Shown here piece after piece: positions 1-7,231 of a DNA stretch of 64,000 nt (positions within the stretch are counted from its first letter, which is position 1; each line of letters opens with the position of its first letter). This stretch comes from Falsiroseomonas sp050563535 (GTDB lineage Bacteria > Pseudomonadota > Alphaproteobacteria > Acetobacterales > Acetobacteraceae). The stretch spans positions 62,001 to 126,000 of the forward strand of contig NZ_JBNXUO010000004.1 in the NCBI RefSeq assembly GCF_050563535.1. The letters run 5' to 3'. Both the position numbers and the translations under genes were made by a program. The notes under the pieces are model-generated. The model did not search any database. It was not told where the DNA came from and saw only the letters and a program-made list of their open reading frames with translations.

Positions 1-658
1 GGTCCCGGCCCACCGCCACCAGCGCGGCCGGGCCGGGTGGCGGCGGCGTGCCCGGCGGCGGCAGGGCGCCGAGGATCGCGGCCGGATCCTCGCCGGCCGT
101 GGCGTCCAGCTGCCAGCCCTCTGCCGACCGCCGCAGCAGCGCCGCCCCGGCGCAGCCCAGCGCATGCGGCACCCCGGCCAGCAGCGTGCCCAGCGCCGCT
201 TCCGCCTGCCGCTCGCCGCGGCCGCGCAGCGCGGTGCCCAGCAGGCGGCCGAGCGCGGTGGTGCGGTACAGCGCGCGCGCCGTCAGGTCGTCCTGCCGTT
301 CCTCCACGGTCACGTCGCGGGCGGCGCCGCGCAGCCCGCCTGCGCAGGGCAGGGCGGTGAATTCCAGGCAGCGCGCCTCCCCCCCGCCCAGGCGCAGCCA
401 GGCGCGCAGGCCGCGCACGGCGCCGCCCGCGAAGGGGTCGGGCGCCGCGGGGTCCACCAGCCATGCCCGCGCCGTATCGCCGATCAGCGCCGCCGCCGGC
501 CGGCCCAGCACGGTGTCGGGCGCAAGGAAGGTGAAGCGGCCTTCGGCGTCCGTCTCGAACAGGAGGTCGGCGGCGAGAAGGGCCAGGTCGCGCCAGCGCG
601 CGCGGCTGTCGAGGAGGGCTGCGGCGAAGGCTGCGTCCGGGGCGTGCGGGTGCGTCAC
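1..658 (-). CDS. PAS-domain sensor protein, N-terminal part (cut by window edge)
   Basis: The reading frame is open from a GTG at 658 to the window edge, giving about 219 residues. Residues of about 22-125 look like a PAS fold (LLFETDAEGRFTFLAP, followed by GRPAAALIG and a GAAARDVTVEE-type C-cap). Residues from about 145 onward look like the start of a GAF-like domain. Proteins with this front end are usually sensor histidine kinases or diguanylate cyclases, but the output domain lies outside the window, so the class cannot be stated. It is divergent from dapD, with about 130 bases between them. No hydrophobic N-terminal segment is visible, so it is probably cytosolic. The GTG start is chosen because no better start appears before the AT-richer intergenic stretch. 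The existence of the gene is fairly secure and its function is weakly supported. Confidence 0.6.
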   Translation of the reverse strand, partial: MTHPHAPDAAFAAALLDSRARWRDLALLAADLLFETDAEGRFTFLAPDTVLGRPAAALIGDTARAWLVDPAAPDPFAGGAVRGLRAWLRLGGGEARCLEFTALPCAGGLRGAARDVTVEERQDDLTARALYRTTALGRLLGTALRGRGERQAEAALGTLLAGVPHALGCAGAALLRRSAEGWQLDATAGEDPAAILGALPPPGTPPPPGPAALVAVGRD

Positions 659-716
659 GCCGGCACTCTGGGCGCTTTGCCTAAACCTATTGTTGACGGC
701 GCGTGACGAGGCCGCG

Positions 717-746
717 TTGACATCACGCCGGCGCTCTCGGCATGGT
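717..746 (+). promoter_or_regulatory. Putative sigma70-type promoter of dapD
   Basis: A perfect TTGACA lies at 717-722. An 18-base spacer follows, then CATGGT at 741-746, 41 bases before the dapD ATG. The same arrangement (TTGACG, 18 bases, CATGGTCCGCG) precedes thrS at 28943-28972. That recurrence is the main reason to treat it as a real promoter module; the -10 match on its own is weak. Confidence 0.45.
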
Positions 747-787
747 CCGCGGCCCCCGCCACCCGCATCCAGGACACGCCCGACACC

Positions 788-1624
788 ATGGACAAGACCG
801 CCCTGCAGGCGCGAATCGAGGCGCTCTGGGCCCGCCGCGACACGCTGAACGCCCAGACCCAGGGCCCCGACCGCGCCGCGGTGGACGAGGCGCTCGCCCT
901 GCTCGACGGCGGCGGCGCCCGCGTGGCGGAGCCGGACGGCAAGGGCGGCTGGAAGGTGAACCAGTGGCTGAAGCAGGCGGTGCTGATGAGCTTCCGCCTG
1001 TCCGACAGCCAGCCGATGGACACCGCCGCCGGCGCCTATGACAAGGTGCCGCTGAAGTTCGAGGGCTGGGGCGAGAACCGCTTCAAGGCCGCCGGCTTCC
1101 GCGCCGTGCCGGGCGCTGTGGTGCGACGTTCCGCCTACATCGCGCCGGGCGTCATCCTGATGCCGTCCTTCGTCAATCTCGGCGCCTATGTCGATTCGGG
1201 CACGATGATCGACACCTGGGCCACCGTCGGGTCCTGCGCGCAGATCGGCAGGAACTGCCACATCTCCGGCGGCGCCGGCATCGGCGGCGTGCTGGAGCCG
1301 CTGCAGGCAAACCCGGTGGTGATCGAGGACGACTGCTTCATCGGCGCGCGGTCGGAAGTGGCCGAAGGCGTGATCGTGGAGCGCGGCAGCGTGCTGTCCA
1401 TGGGCGTCTATCTCGGCGCCTCCACCCGCATCGTCGACCGCGCGACGGGCGAGGTGATGTACGGCCGCGTGCCCGCCTACTCGGTGGTCGTCTCCGGCAC
1501 GATGCCGGGCCGCCCGCTGCCCGACGGCACGCCGGGGCCGAGCCTCTACTGCGCGGTGATCGTCAAGCGCGTGGACGAGCGGACGCGGTCGAAGACGTCG
1601 ATCAACGACCTGCTCCGTGACTGA
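788..1624 (+). CDS. dapD: 2,3,4,5-tetrahydropyridine-2,6-dicarboxylate N-succinyltransferase
   Basis: The 278-residue length is normal for DapD. This cytosolic enzyme transfers succinyl from succinyl-CoA to tetrahydrodipicolinate in the succinylase branch of lysine and meso-diaminopimelate synthesis. The C-terminal two thirds show hexapeptide repeats of a left-handed beta-helix (stretches such as IGRNCHISGGAGIGG and GVIVERGSVLSMGVYLG). The N-terminal helical domain carries the typical LKQAVLMSFRL segment. Its stop overlaps the GTG start of dapE by 8 bases, so the two are translationally coupled and encode steps of the same pathway. The ATG at 788 matches the usual family N-terminus. Confidence 0.97.
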   Translation: MDKTALQARIEALWARRDTLNAQTQGPDRAAVDEALALLDGGGARVAEPDGKGGWKVNQWLKQAVLMSFRLSDSQPMDTAAGAYDKVPLKFEGWGENRFKAAGFRAVPGAVVRRSAYIAPGVILMPSFVNLGAYVDSGTMIDTWATVGSCAQIGRNCHISGGAGIGGVLEPLQANPVVIEDDCFIGARSEVAEGVIVERGSVLSMGVYLGASTRIVDRATGEVMYGRVPAYSVVVSGTMPGRPLPDGTPGPSLYCAVIVKRVDERTRSKTSINDLLRD

Positions 1625-2753
1625 CCCGGTCCCCCTCGCGCAGGCGCTGATCCGCTGCCCGAGCGTGACGCCCGCCGATGCGGGCGCGCTCGACGTGGTG
1701 CAGCGGGCGCTGGAGCCGCTGGGCTTCGCCTGCACGCGGCTGGCCTTCGGGCCGGACGACTACCGGGTGGACAACCTGTTCGCCCGCCGCGGCACCGAAG
1801 GCCCGCATTTCTGCTATGCCGGCCATACCGACGTGGTGCCCCCCGGCGACGCCGCGGCCTGGAGCGACGATCCCTTCTCCGGCACGGTGCGGGACGGACT
1901 GCTGTTCGGGCGCGGCGCCTGCGACATGAAGGGCGGCGTAGCCGCCTTCATCGCCGGGCTGACCGACTTCCTGGCCGCGAATCCCGCCCACCGGGGCAGC
2001 ATCTCCCTGCTCATCACCGGCGACGAGGAGGCGCGGTCCGTCGACGGCACCGCCAAGGTGCTGGAATGGATGCAGGCCGGCGGCCAGATCCCGGACATGG
2101 CGCTGGTGGGTGAGCCGACGAGCCGCAGGACGCTCGGCGACACGGTGAAGATCGGCCGCCGCGGCAGCCTGACCGCCTGGGTGACCGTGCAGGGGAAGCA
2201 GGGCCACAGCGCCTATCCCGCCGCGGCCGACAACCCGGTGCACCGGATGGTCGCGGCGCTCGCGCCGCTGCTTGCCGCGCCGCTCGACCAGGGCAGCGCG
2301 CATTTCCCGCCCTCGACGCTCCAGGTGACCGGGCTCGACGTCGGCAACCGCACCTCCAACGTCATCCCGGCCACGGCGTCGGCGATGCTGAACATCCGCT
2401 TCAACGACCACCACAGCAGCGCGGCGCTGACCGAACGCCTGCACGCCGCCTTCCGCGCCGCGGGCGCGCGCTACGACATGCGGACGGAGTGCTCGGGCGA
2501 GAGCTTCCTGACCGAGCCCGGCCCCTTCGTGGACGGGCTGCGGCGCGCCATCCTGCGCGCGACCGGCGTGGAGCCCGCGCTCGACACCGGGGGCGGCACG
2601 TCCGATGCGCGCTTCATCGCGCGCTACTGCCCGGTGGCCGAGTTCGGCGCCATCGGCGACACGGCGCACCAGGTCGACGAACGGACCTCGGTCGAGGGGC
2701 TCAGGCGGCTCGCCGGCGCCTACCGTGCCATCCTCGAGGAGTTCCTGGCCTGA
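1617..2753 (+). CDS. dapE: Succinyl-diaminopimelate desuccinylase
   Basis: This 378-residue M20-family dinuclear zinc peptidase hydrolyses N-succinyl-LL-diaminopimelate, acting after DapD and DapC. Metal-site motifs are visible: CYAGHTDVVPPGD (His, with the following Asp), GRGACDMKGG (bridging Asp), TGDEEA (catalytic Glu pair) and a C-terminal GGGTSDARF segment. The dimerisation-domain motif GNRTSNVIP is present. The start is GTG inside the end of dapD. The next gene begins at its stop codon, so a three-gene operon is likely. Confidence 0.97.
   Translation: MTDPVPLAQALIRCPSVTPADAGALDVVQRALEPLGFACTRLAFGPDDYRVDNLFARRGTEGPHFCYAGHTDVVPPGDAAAWSDDPFSGTVRDGLLFGRGACDMKGGVAAFIAGLTDFLAANPAHRGSISLLITGDEEARSVDGTAKVLEWMQAGGQIPDMALVGEPTSRRTLGDTVKIGRRGSLTAWVTVQGKQGHSAYPAAADNPVHRMVAALAPLLAAPLDQGSAHFPPSTLQVTGLDVGNRTSNVIPATASAMLNIRFNDHHSSAALTERLHAAFRAAGARYDMRTECSGESFLTEPGPFVDGLRRAILRATGVEPALDTGGGTSDARFIARYCPVAEFGAIGDTAHQVDERTSVEGLRRLAGAYRAILEEFLA
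2736..2752 (+). promoter_or_regulatory. Ribosome binding site supporting a CTG start after dapE
   Basis: GAGGAG at 2736-2741 lies 8 bases before CTG at 2750-2752, which overlaps the dapE TGA stop at 2751-2753. No ATG, GTG or TTG lies in this frame near the conserved beginning of the downstream membrane protein. The site therefore supports a rare CTG start coupled to termination of dapE. Confidence 0.4.
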
Positions 2754-3343
2754 GCGGCTCCGCCCCCCCGCCGCCGCTGCGCGTCGTCGTCTCGGCGGGG
2801 CTGGTCGGCGCCTTCCTGCTGGGGCGCGGGCGGCCGCAGGGGCTGGCGCTGATGGAGGCGACGCCGGACGGCGCCTGGCGGTCCTTCTTTGCCGCCGTCA
2901 TCTGCCTTCCCGCCTTCCTGGCGCTGCGCTTCTTCGGCTGGTCCGAATTCGGCGCGCCGGAAGCCGGGCTGCTGCGGCCGCTGGCGGCGGAGGTCACGGG
3001 CTACGCGATCGCCTGGGTGGTCTTCGCGCTCGCCTCGCTGCCGCTGGCGCAGGCCTGGGGGCGGGGCGCGCAGTGGCCGCGTTTCATCTGCGCCTGGAAC
3101 TGGACGAATGCCGTGCAGTACCTCGTCCTGCTGGCGCTGACCCTGCCGGGCTCGCTCGGCCTGCCGGGCTGGGCGGCGCAGGCGCTGACCCTGGCGGGGC
3201 TGGGCTATGCGATCTGGCTGGAATGGTTCGTCGCGCGCCACGCCCTGGCCGTGCTGCCCCTGCAGGCCGGCGCGATCGTCGGGCTCGACCTCGCGATCGG
3301 GCTGTTCCTCGGCGGGCTGATCCAGCGGCTCAGCCTGGGCTGA
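2750..3343 (+). CDS. Small polytopic membrane protein of unknown function
   Basis: About 197 residues with roughly five hydrophobic segments. The first contains GLVGAFLLGRG; later ones include AVICLPAFLALRFFG, EVTGYAIAWVVFALASLP and VLPLQAGAIVGLDLAIGLFLGGL. I recognise no enzymatic motif. The start is placed at CTG 2750 because of the well-spaced GAGGAG. The first in-frame ATG (2852) would cut into the first hydrophobic segment. It is coupled to dapE and ends 4 bases before the stop of the convergent truA. Its place after dapE may be conserved synteny rather than a role in lysine synthesis. Confidence 0.7.
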   Translation: MSGSAPPPPLRVVVSAGLVGAFLLGRGRPQGLALMEATPDGAWRSFFAAVICLPAFLALRFFGWSEFGAPEAGLLRPLAAEVTGYAIAWVVFALASLPLAQAWGRGAQWPRFICAWNWTNAVQYLVLLALTLPGSLGLPGWAAQALTLAGLGYAIWLEWFVARHALAVLPLQAGAIVGLDLAIGLFLGGLIQRLSLG

Positions 3344-3347
3344 GCGG

Positions 3348-4109
3348 TCAGGTCCAGTCCGGCTCCGGCGCGTAGCGGGCGCGGGTCAGCACCAGCCCGT
3401 CGGGGGGCGCGGTCTGGCCGGATCGACGCCGGTCCCGCCCATCCAGCAGGGCGCGCGGCCAGGTCACGGGGCGACGGCCGAGCCCGACCTCGGCCAGCGT
3501 GCCGACCAGGTTGCGGACCTGGTGGTGCAGGAAGCTCCGCGCCTCCACGGTGAACACCACCTCCTCCCCCAACCGCGCCACGTCCAGCCGGTCCAGCGTC
3601 CGCAGCGCCGACTTCGCCTGGCAGGATGCAGCGCGGAAGGCGGAGAAGTCGTGCCGGCCGAGCAGCGCCTGCGCCGCCTCGTGCATCGCGCCCGCATCCA
3701 GCCGCCGCTTGACGTGCCAGGCCCGGCGCATCTCCAGCGCCGGGCGGGAGGGACGGTTGAGGATGCGGTAGCGATAGGCCCGCCCGATGCAGGAGAAGCG
3801 GGCCGACCAGTCCTCGGCGACGCGGGCGGCTGCCACGACGACGACGGGATGGGGCAGGGTGCGGCTGTTGATCGCATCCCGCACGCGCTCGGGCGGCAGG
3901 TCGAGCGCGAGATGAAGGTCCGCCACCTGGCATTCGGCATGGACGCCGGCATCGGTGCGGCCGGCGGCGGTGGCCAGCGGCGGCTCGCCCCGGTTCAGCG
4001 GCGCCGCCGCCTCCTCCAGCACCTGCTGGACGGATAGGCCGGCAACCTGCCGCTGCCAGCCGACGAAGGTCGCGCCGTCATATTCGAGGTGGAGCGCGTA
4101 GCGCGGCAT
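3348..4109 (-). CDS. truA: tRNA pseudouridine(38-40) synthase TruA
   Basis: The 253-residue length is typical. TruA isomerises uridines 38-40 in the anticodon arm of many tRNAs. The N-terminus MPRYALHLEYDGATFVGWQ is the family signature. The catalytic aspartate sits in GRTDAGVHA, and the FLHHQVRNLVGTL motif of the C-terminal half is intact. It is the last gene of a minus-strand def-fmt-truA run (13 bases after fmt). It converges on the membrane-protein gene from dapE's operon, with 4 bases between the stops. Confidence 0.97.
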   Translation of the reverse strand: MPRYALHLEYDGATFVGWQRQVAGLSVQQVLEEAAAPLNRGEPPLATAAGRTDAGVHAECQVADLHLALDLPPERVRDAINSRTLPHPVVVVAAARVAEDWSARFSCIGRAYRYRILNRPSRPALEMRRAWHVKRRLDAGAMHEAAQALLGRHDFSAFRAASCQAKSALRTLDRLDVARLGEEVVFTVEARSFLHHQVRNLVGTLAEVGLGRRPVTWPRALLDGRDRRRSGQTAPPDGLVLTRARYAPEPDWT

Positions 4110-4122
4110 CAGCGGCGCCGGC

Positions 4123-5028
4123 TCATCCGACGACCGCGCCCGCCGGCAGCGCGAAGCCGCGCAGGACGTCGGCAGCGGCCATCGGCGCGCGGCCCGGGCG
4201 TTGCAGGCGCAGCAGGCGCAGCGCGCCCTCGCCGCAGGCGATGCGGGGCGCGGCGTCCAGCACCGTCCCCGGCGGGCCGGCGCCCTCGGCGACCTCGGCC
4301 GCCAGCACGCGGATGGTCTCCGCCCCGGCCTGGAAGAAGGTGCCCGGCCAGGGGTTCAGCGCCCGCACGCGGCGGTCGAGCGCGAGCGCCGGCTGCGACC
4401 AGTCGAGCCGCCCGTCCTCCTTCGCGATCTTGCCGGCATAGGTCACGCCCGCTTCCGGCTGGGGCACCGCCGGCGGGTCCTCGGCCAGGGCGCGCAGCAC
4501 CAGCCTTGCCCCGATGGCCGACAGCGCGTCGTGCAACTCGGGCGTGGTGGTGCGCGGGCCGATCGGCACCGCTTCCTTCAGCAGCATCGGGCCGGTGTCC
4601 AGCCCTTCCTCCATCCGCATGATGGTGATGCCGCTTTCCGCGTCGCCGGCCAGGATCGCGGCCTGGATCGGCGCGGCGCCGCGCCAGCGCGGCAGCAGGG
4701 AGGCGTGGATGTTGAGGCAGCCGCGCCGCGGCGCATCCAGCATCGGCCTGGGCAGGATCAGCCCATAGGCCGCCACCACCGCGACATCGAGACCGAGCGC
4801 CGCGAAGGCCGCATGTTCCGCCGCGTCGCGCCGGACGCGGGCGGGGGTGCGGACCGGCAGGCCGAGGTCGAGCGCGGCGCGGTGGACGGGGCAGGGCGTC
4901 TCCCTCTGGCCGCGGCCGGCGGGGCGGGGCGGCTGGGCATAGACGCAGGCGACCTCGTGCCCCGCCGCGTGCAGGGCGCGCAGCGCGGGGACCGCGAAGT
5001 CGGGGCTGCCCATGAAGGCGATGCGCAT
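4123..5028 (-). CDS. fmt: Methionyl-tRNA formyltransferase
   Basis: A 301-residue enzyme that formylates initiator Met-tRNA using 10-formyl-tetrahydrofolate. It opens with MRIAFMGSPDFAVPALRAL and carries the folate and catalytic motif around NIHASLLPRWRGAAPI. GITIMRMEEGLDTGP and a C-terminal tRNA-binding domain follow. It starts 4 bases after the def stop, the standard pairing in which Fmt adds and Def removes the formyl group. Confidence 0.97.
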   Translation of the reverse strand: MRIAFMGSPDFAVPALRALHAAGHEVACVYAQPPRPAGRGQRETPCPVHRAALDLGLPVRTPARVRRDAAEHAAFAALGLDVAVVAAYGLILPRPMLDAPRRGCLNIHASLLPRWRGAAPIQAAILAGDAESGITIMRMEEGLDTGPMLLKEAVPIGPRTTTPELHDALSAIGARLVLRALAEDPPAVPQPEAGVTYAGKIAKEDGRLDWSQPALALDRRVRALNPWPGTFFQAGAETIRVLAAEVAEGAGPPGTVLDAAPRIACGEGALRLLRLQRPGRAPMAAADVLRGFALPAGAVVG

Positions 5029-5032
5029 CGGC

Positions 5033-5560
5033 CTAGTCCCGCTGCTTCGCCTTCTGCTCCTTGGCGAATTTCCGCAGCATCATGTTGCGCTTGAGCGCGG
5101 AGAGGTGGTCGACGAACAACACCCCGTCGAGGTGGTCGATCTCGTGCTGGAGGCAGGCGGCGAGCAGCCCGTCCGCTTCCACCTCGCGCCGGGCGCCCGA
5201 CAGGTCGGTCCAGCGGACCTTCACCACCGCGGGGCGCGTCACCTCGGCGAAGTGGCCGGGGAGGGAGAGGCAGCCTTCCTCCCGCGCCGCCAGGTCACGG
5301 CTGGCGCCGGTGACCTCGGGGTTCACCATCACCATCGGCTCGCGCCGGTCCTCGGCCTGGAGGTCCACCACGACCAGGCGGAGCGATTCGCCCACCTGCG
5401 GCGCGGCGAGGCCGATGCCGGGGGCCTTGTACATCGTCGCGAGCATCCGCTCGGCCAGCGCAGGGATGCGCGGGTCGCCGGGGGCGACCGGCTTCGCCTT
5501 GGTGCGCAGGCGCGGGTCGGGGACGAGGAGGATCGGCAGCAGGTCGGGTTCGGCGTTCAT
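5033..5560 (-). CDS. def: Peptide deformylase
   Basis: A 175-residue metalloenzyme that removes formyl from nascent proteins. All three signature motifs are present: GIGLAAPQVG, EGCLSLPG (metal Cys) and QHEIDHLDG (HExxH). The ATG at 5560 (MNAEPDLLPILLVPDPRL) gives the usual length. Longer upstream starts would add a low-complexity stretch that is not family-like. It is the first gene of the def-fmt-truA operon and is divergent from hsp20. Confidence 0.96.
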   Translation of the reverse strand: MNAEPDLLPILLVPDPRLRTKAKPVAPGDPRIPALAERMLATMYKAPGIGLAAPQVGESLRLVVVDLQAEDRREPMVMVNPEVTGASRDLAAREEGCLSLPGHFAEVTRPAVVKVRWTDLSGARREVEADGLLAACLQHEIDHLDGVLFVDHLSALKRNMMLRKFAKEQKAKQRD

Positions 5561-5703
5561 CTCGGCAGGGTCCGGGGGCGGCGACAGGTAGCCCCGCGCC
5601 GCCCCCCTTGCAACCGCCTGCGACACCGCCAAAATCCCACCCGCGGGGTGCCTCGGGCCCCGCATCACGCCTCGCCCGGTGCGGGAGGCAGGGGGTGCAC
5701 CAG

Positions 5704-6174
5704 ATGTCTCGACCGTCGCTGTTCGGCTCGCCGCTGTTCCTCGGCTTCGACCACCTCGAGCAGATGCTCGACCGGGTCCAGAAGAACGCCGACGGCTATC
5801 CCCCCTACAACATCGAGCAGACGGCGGAGACGCGGCTGCGGATCACGCTCGCCGTCGCCGGCTTCTCGATGGAGGACCTGCAGATCACGCAGGAGGACAA
5901 CCAGCTGGTGATCCGCGGGCGGCAGCGCGACGACAGCGAGGGGCGGATCTTCCTGCACCGCGGCATCGCCGCGCGGCAGTTCCAGCGGGCCTTCGTCCTT
6001 GCCGAGGGGATCGAGGTGGAGGGCGCCTGGCTCGACAACGGGCTGCTGCATGTGGATCTCCGCCGCCCCGTGCCGGAGGCACGGGTGAAGACGATCCAGA
6101 TCGCGACGCGCGGCAACGGCGTGCAGCGCACCACGGTCGGCCCCCTGCCGGAGGGACGGACGCGAGAGGGGTGA
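5704..6174 (+). CDS. Small heat shock protein, Hsp20/alpha-crystallin family (IbpA-like)
   Basis: A 156-residue holdase chaperone with a central alpha-crystallin domain (about residues 40-135) and an N-terminal arm MSRPSLFGSPLFLGFDHLE of the IbpA class. The YPPYNIEQTAETRLRITLAVAGF and RGIAARQFQRAFVL stretches are typical class-A sHsp. The start at 5704 follows AGGGGGT by about 7 bases; upstream in-frame starts lack family similarity. DUF1150 follows, a pairing common in alphaproteobacteria. No convincing ROSE thermometer was seen in the 5-prime region. Confidence 0.9.
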   Translation: MSRPSLFGSPLFLGFDHLEQMLDRVQKNADGYPPYNIEQTAETRLRITLAVAGFSMEDLQITQEDNQLVIRGRQRDDSEGRIFLHRGIAARQFQRAFVLAEGIEVEGAWLDNGLLHVDLRRPVPEARVKTIQIATRGNGVQRTTVGPLPEGRTREG

Positions 6175-6239
6175 TCTCGGATACCCCAAGAACCCACGGG
6201 CGCGGGCCTCGTTGAAGGACGTGCCGGAAGGAGAACACC

Positions 6240-6494
6240 ATGACAGACCATGACACCGGCGCCGAAGCGGGCCGGACCGTGATGAGCAACAGCGTGCTGC
6301 GCAGCCTGTCGCCGCGCGATTTCGCCGCGCTGGGCGCCGATGTGGTCGCCTATGTCCGGCCGGTCGTGATGAACGGCGCGCGTGCCTTCTCGATCCACGC
6401 GGCCGACGGCACGCCGATCGGCGCCGCGCCGAGCTTCCAGCTTGCCGCCGCGGCCATCCGCCAGCACGAGATGGAGCCCGCCTCGGTCCATTGA
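6240..6494 (+). CDS. DUF1150 family protein
   Basis: An 84-residue small protein with the DUF1150 pattern: SPRDFAALGADVVAYVRPV, then IHAADGTPIGAAPS and a helical tail. Its biochemical role is unknown. It is typically found downstream of Hsp20 genes in alphaproteobacteria, as here, which suggests a stress-linked function. AAGGAG sits 6 bases before the ATG. The gene is followed by a 13-bp hairpin and the convergent hpf gene. Confidence 0.88.
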   Translation: MTDHDTGAEAGRTVMSNSVLRSLSPRDFAALGADVVAYVRPVVMNGARAFSIHAADGTPIGAAPSFQLAAAAIRQHEMEPASVH

Positions 6495-6503
6495 GGGCCA
6501 CCC

Positions 6504-6535
6504 CCGCCCTTCCCCGCGCTGACGGGGAAGGGCGG
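6504..6535. terminator. Bidirectional terminator-like hairpin between DUF1150 and hpf
   Basis: A perfect 13-bp stem (6504-6516 with 6523-6535) encloses a 6-base loop, with no T tract on either side. It sits exactly between two convergent stop codons (6494 and 6541), so it can serve both transcripts. Confidence 0.7.
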
Positions 6536-6540
6536 CGCGG

Positions 6541-7140
6541 TCAGGCCTGGCCGGGATCGATCCAGCCGATATGGCCGTCGGTGCGGCGGTAGACGACGTT
6601 CAGCACTTCCGTCCGGCTGTTGCGGAACATCAGCACCGGCACATGGGCCAGGTCCATGCGCATCACCGCCTCGCCCACGCTCAGCCGCTCGATCGCGGCC
6701 GGCGTCTCGGCGACCACGGCGGGGTGGTCGGGTCCGTTGGCGGCCTGGGCCTCGTTCTCCTCCGTCTCCTTGGCATCCGGTCCGCGCAGCACCACCTGGC
6801 GCGCCGGTTCGCCGCGGTCGCGTTCGGCGGCGACGCTGCGGGCATGGTCGTTCACCCGGCGCCGGTAGCGGCGCAGGCGCTTGGCGACGTGTTCCGACGC
6901 CTCCTCGAAGGCGCGATGGGCATCGACGCCCTCTCCCTCGCCGCGCATGAACAGGTTGCGCCCGGCCTTGAGGTTGATGTCGCAGATGAAGGCGTGGCCC
7001 TTGGCGTCGCGGCGGAAGGTGACGTTGGCTTCGAGCGCGTGGTCGAAATACTTCCGGGCGATGGTGCCGAGCCCGTCCCGGACATGGGATTGCAGCGCCT
7101 CGCCGGTCTCGACCTGCTTGCCTGCCACGGTGATGTGCAT
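6541..7140 (-). CDS. hpf: Ribosome hibernation promoting factor, long form
   Basis: A 199-residue long-form HPF/RaiA that dimerises 70S ribosomes into inactive particles in stationary phase. The N-terminal YfiA-like domain (MHITVAGKQVETGEALQSHV to RLRRYRRRVNDHA, about residues 1-110) is joined by a charged linker to the C-terminal dimerisation domain (RMDLAHVPVLMFRNSRTEV and RRTDGHIGWIDPG). An AAGGAG is well placed before the ATG at 7140. It is downstream of rpoN, the classic order in Proteobacteria. Confidence 0.95.
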   Translation of the reverse strand: MHITVAGKQVETGEALQSHVRDGLGTIARKYFDHALEANVTFRRDAKGHAFICDINLKAGRNLFMRGEGEGVDAHRAFEEASEHVAKRLRRYRRRVNDHARSVAAERDRGEPARQVVLRGPDAKETEENEAQAANGPDHPAVVAETPAAIERLSVGEAVMRMDLAHVPVLMFRNSRTEVLNVVYRRTDGHIGWIDPGQA

Positions 7141-7231
7141 GAAGCCGTCACTCCTTCCCTCGTCTCCGGGGAAGGCCGCCCGGACAGGCGGCGCGTGGGC
7201 CATCCGGCAGGGATGGCGCGAAGGCCGCGGT

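Noticed and set aside
5607..5640. RpoH-type heat-shock promoter (CTTGCAA ... AAAATCCC) before hsp20
   Set aside because: The -10 half does not match the alphaproteobacterial consensus well, and the spacing is only approximate.
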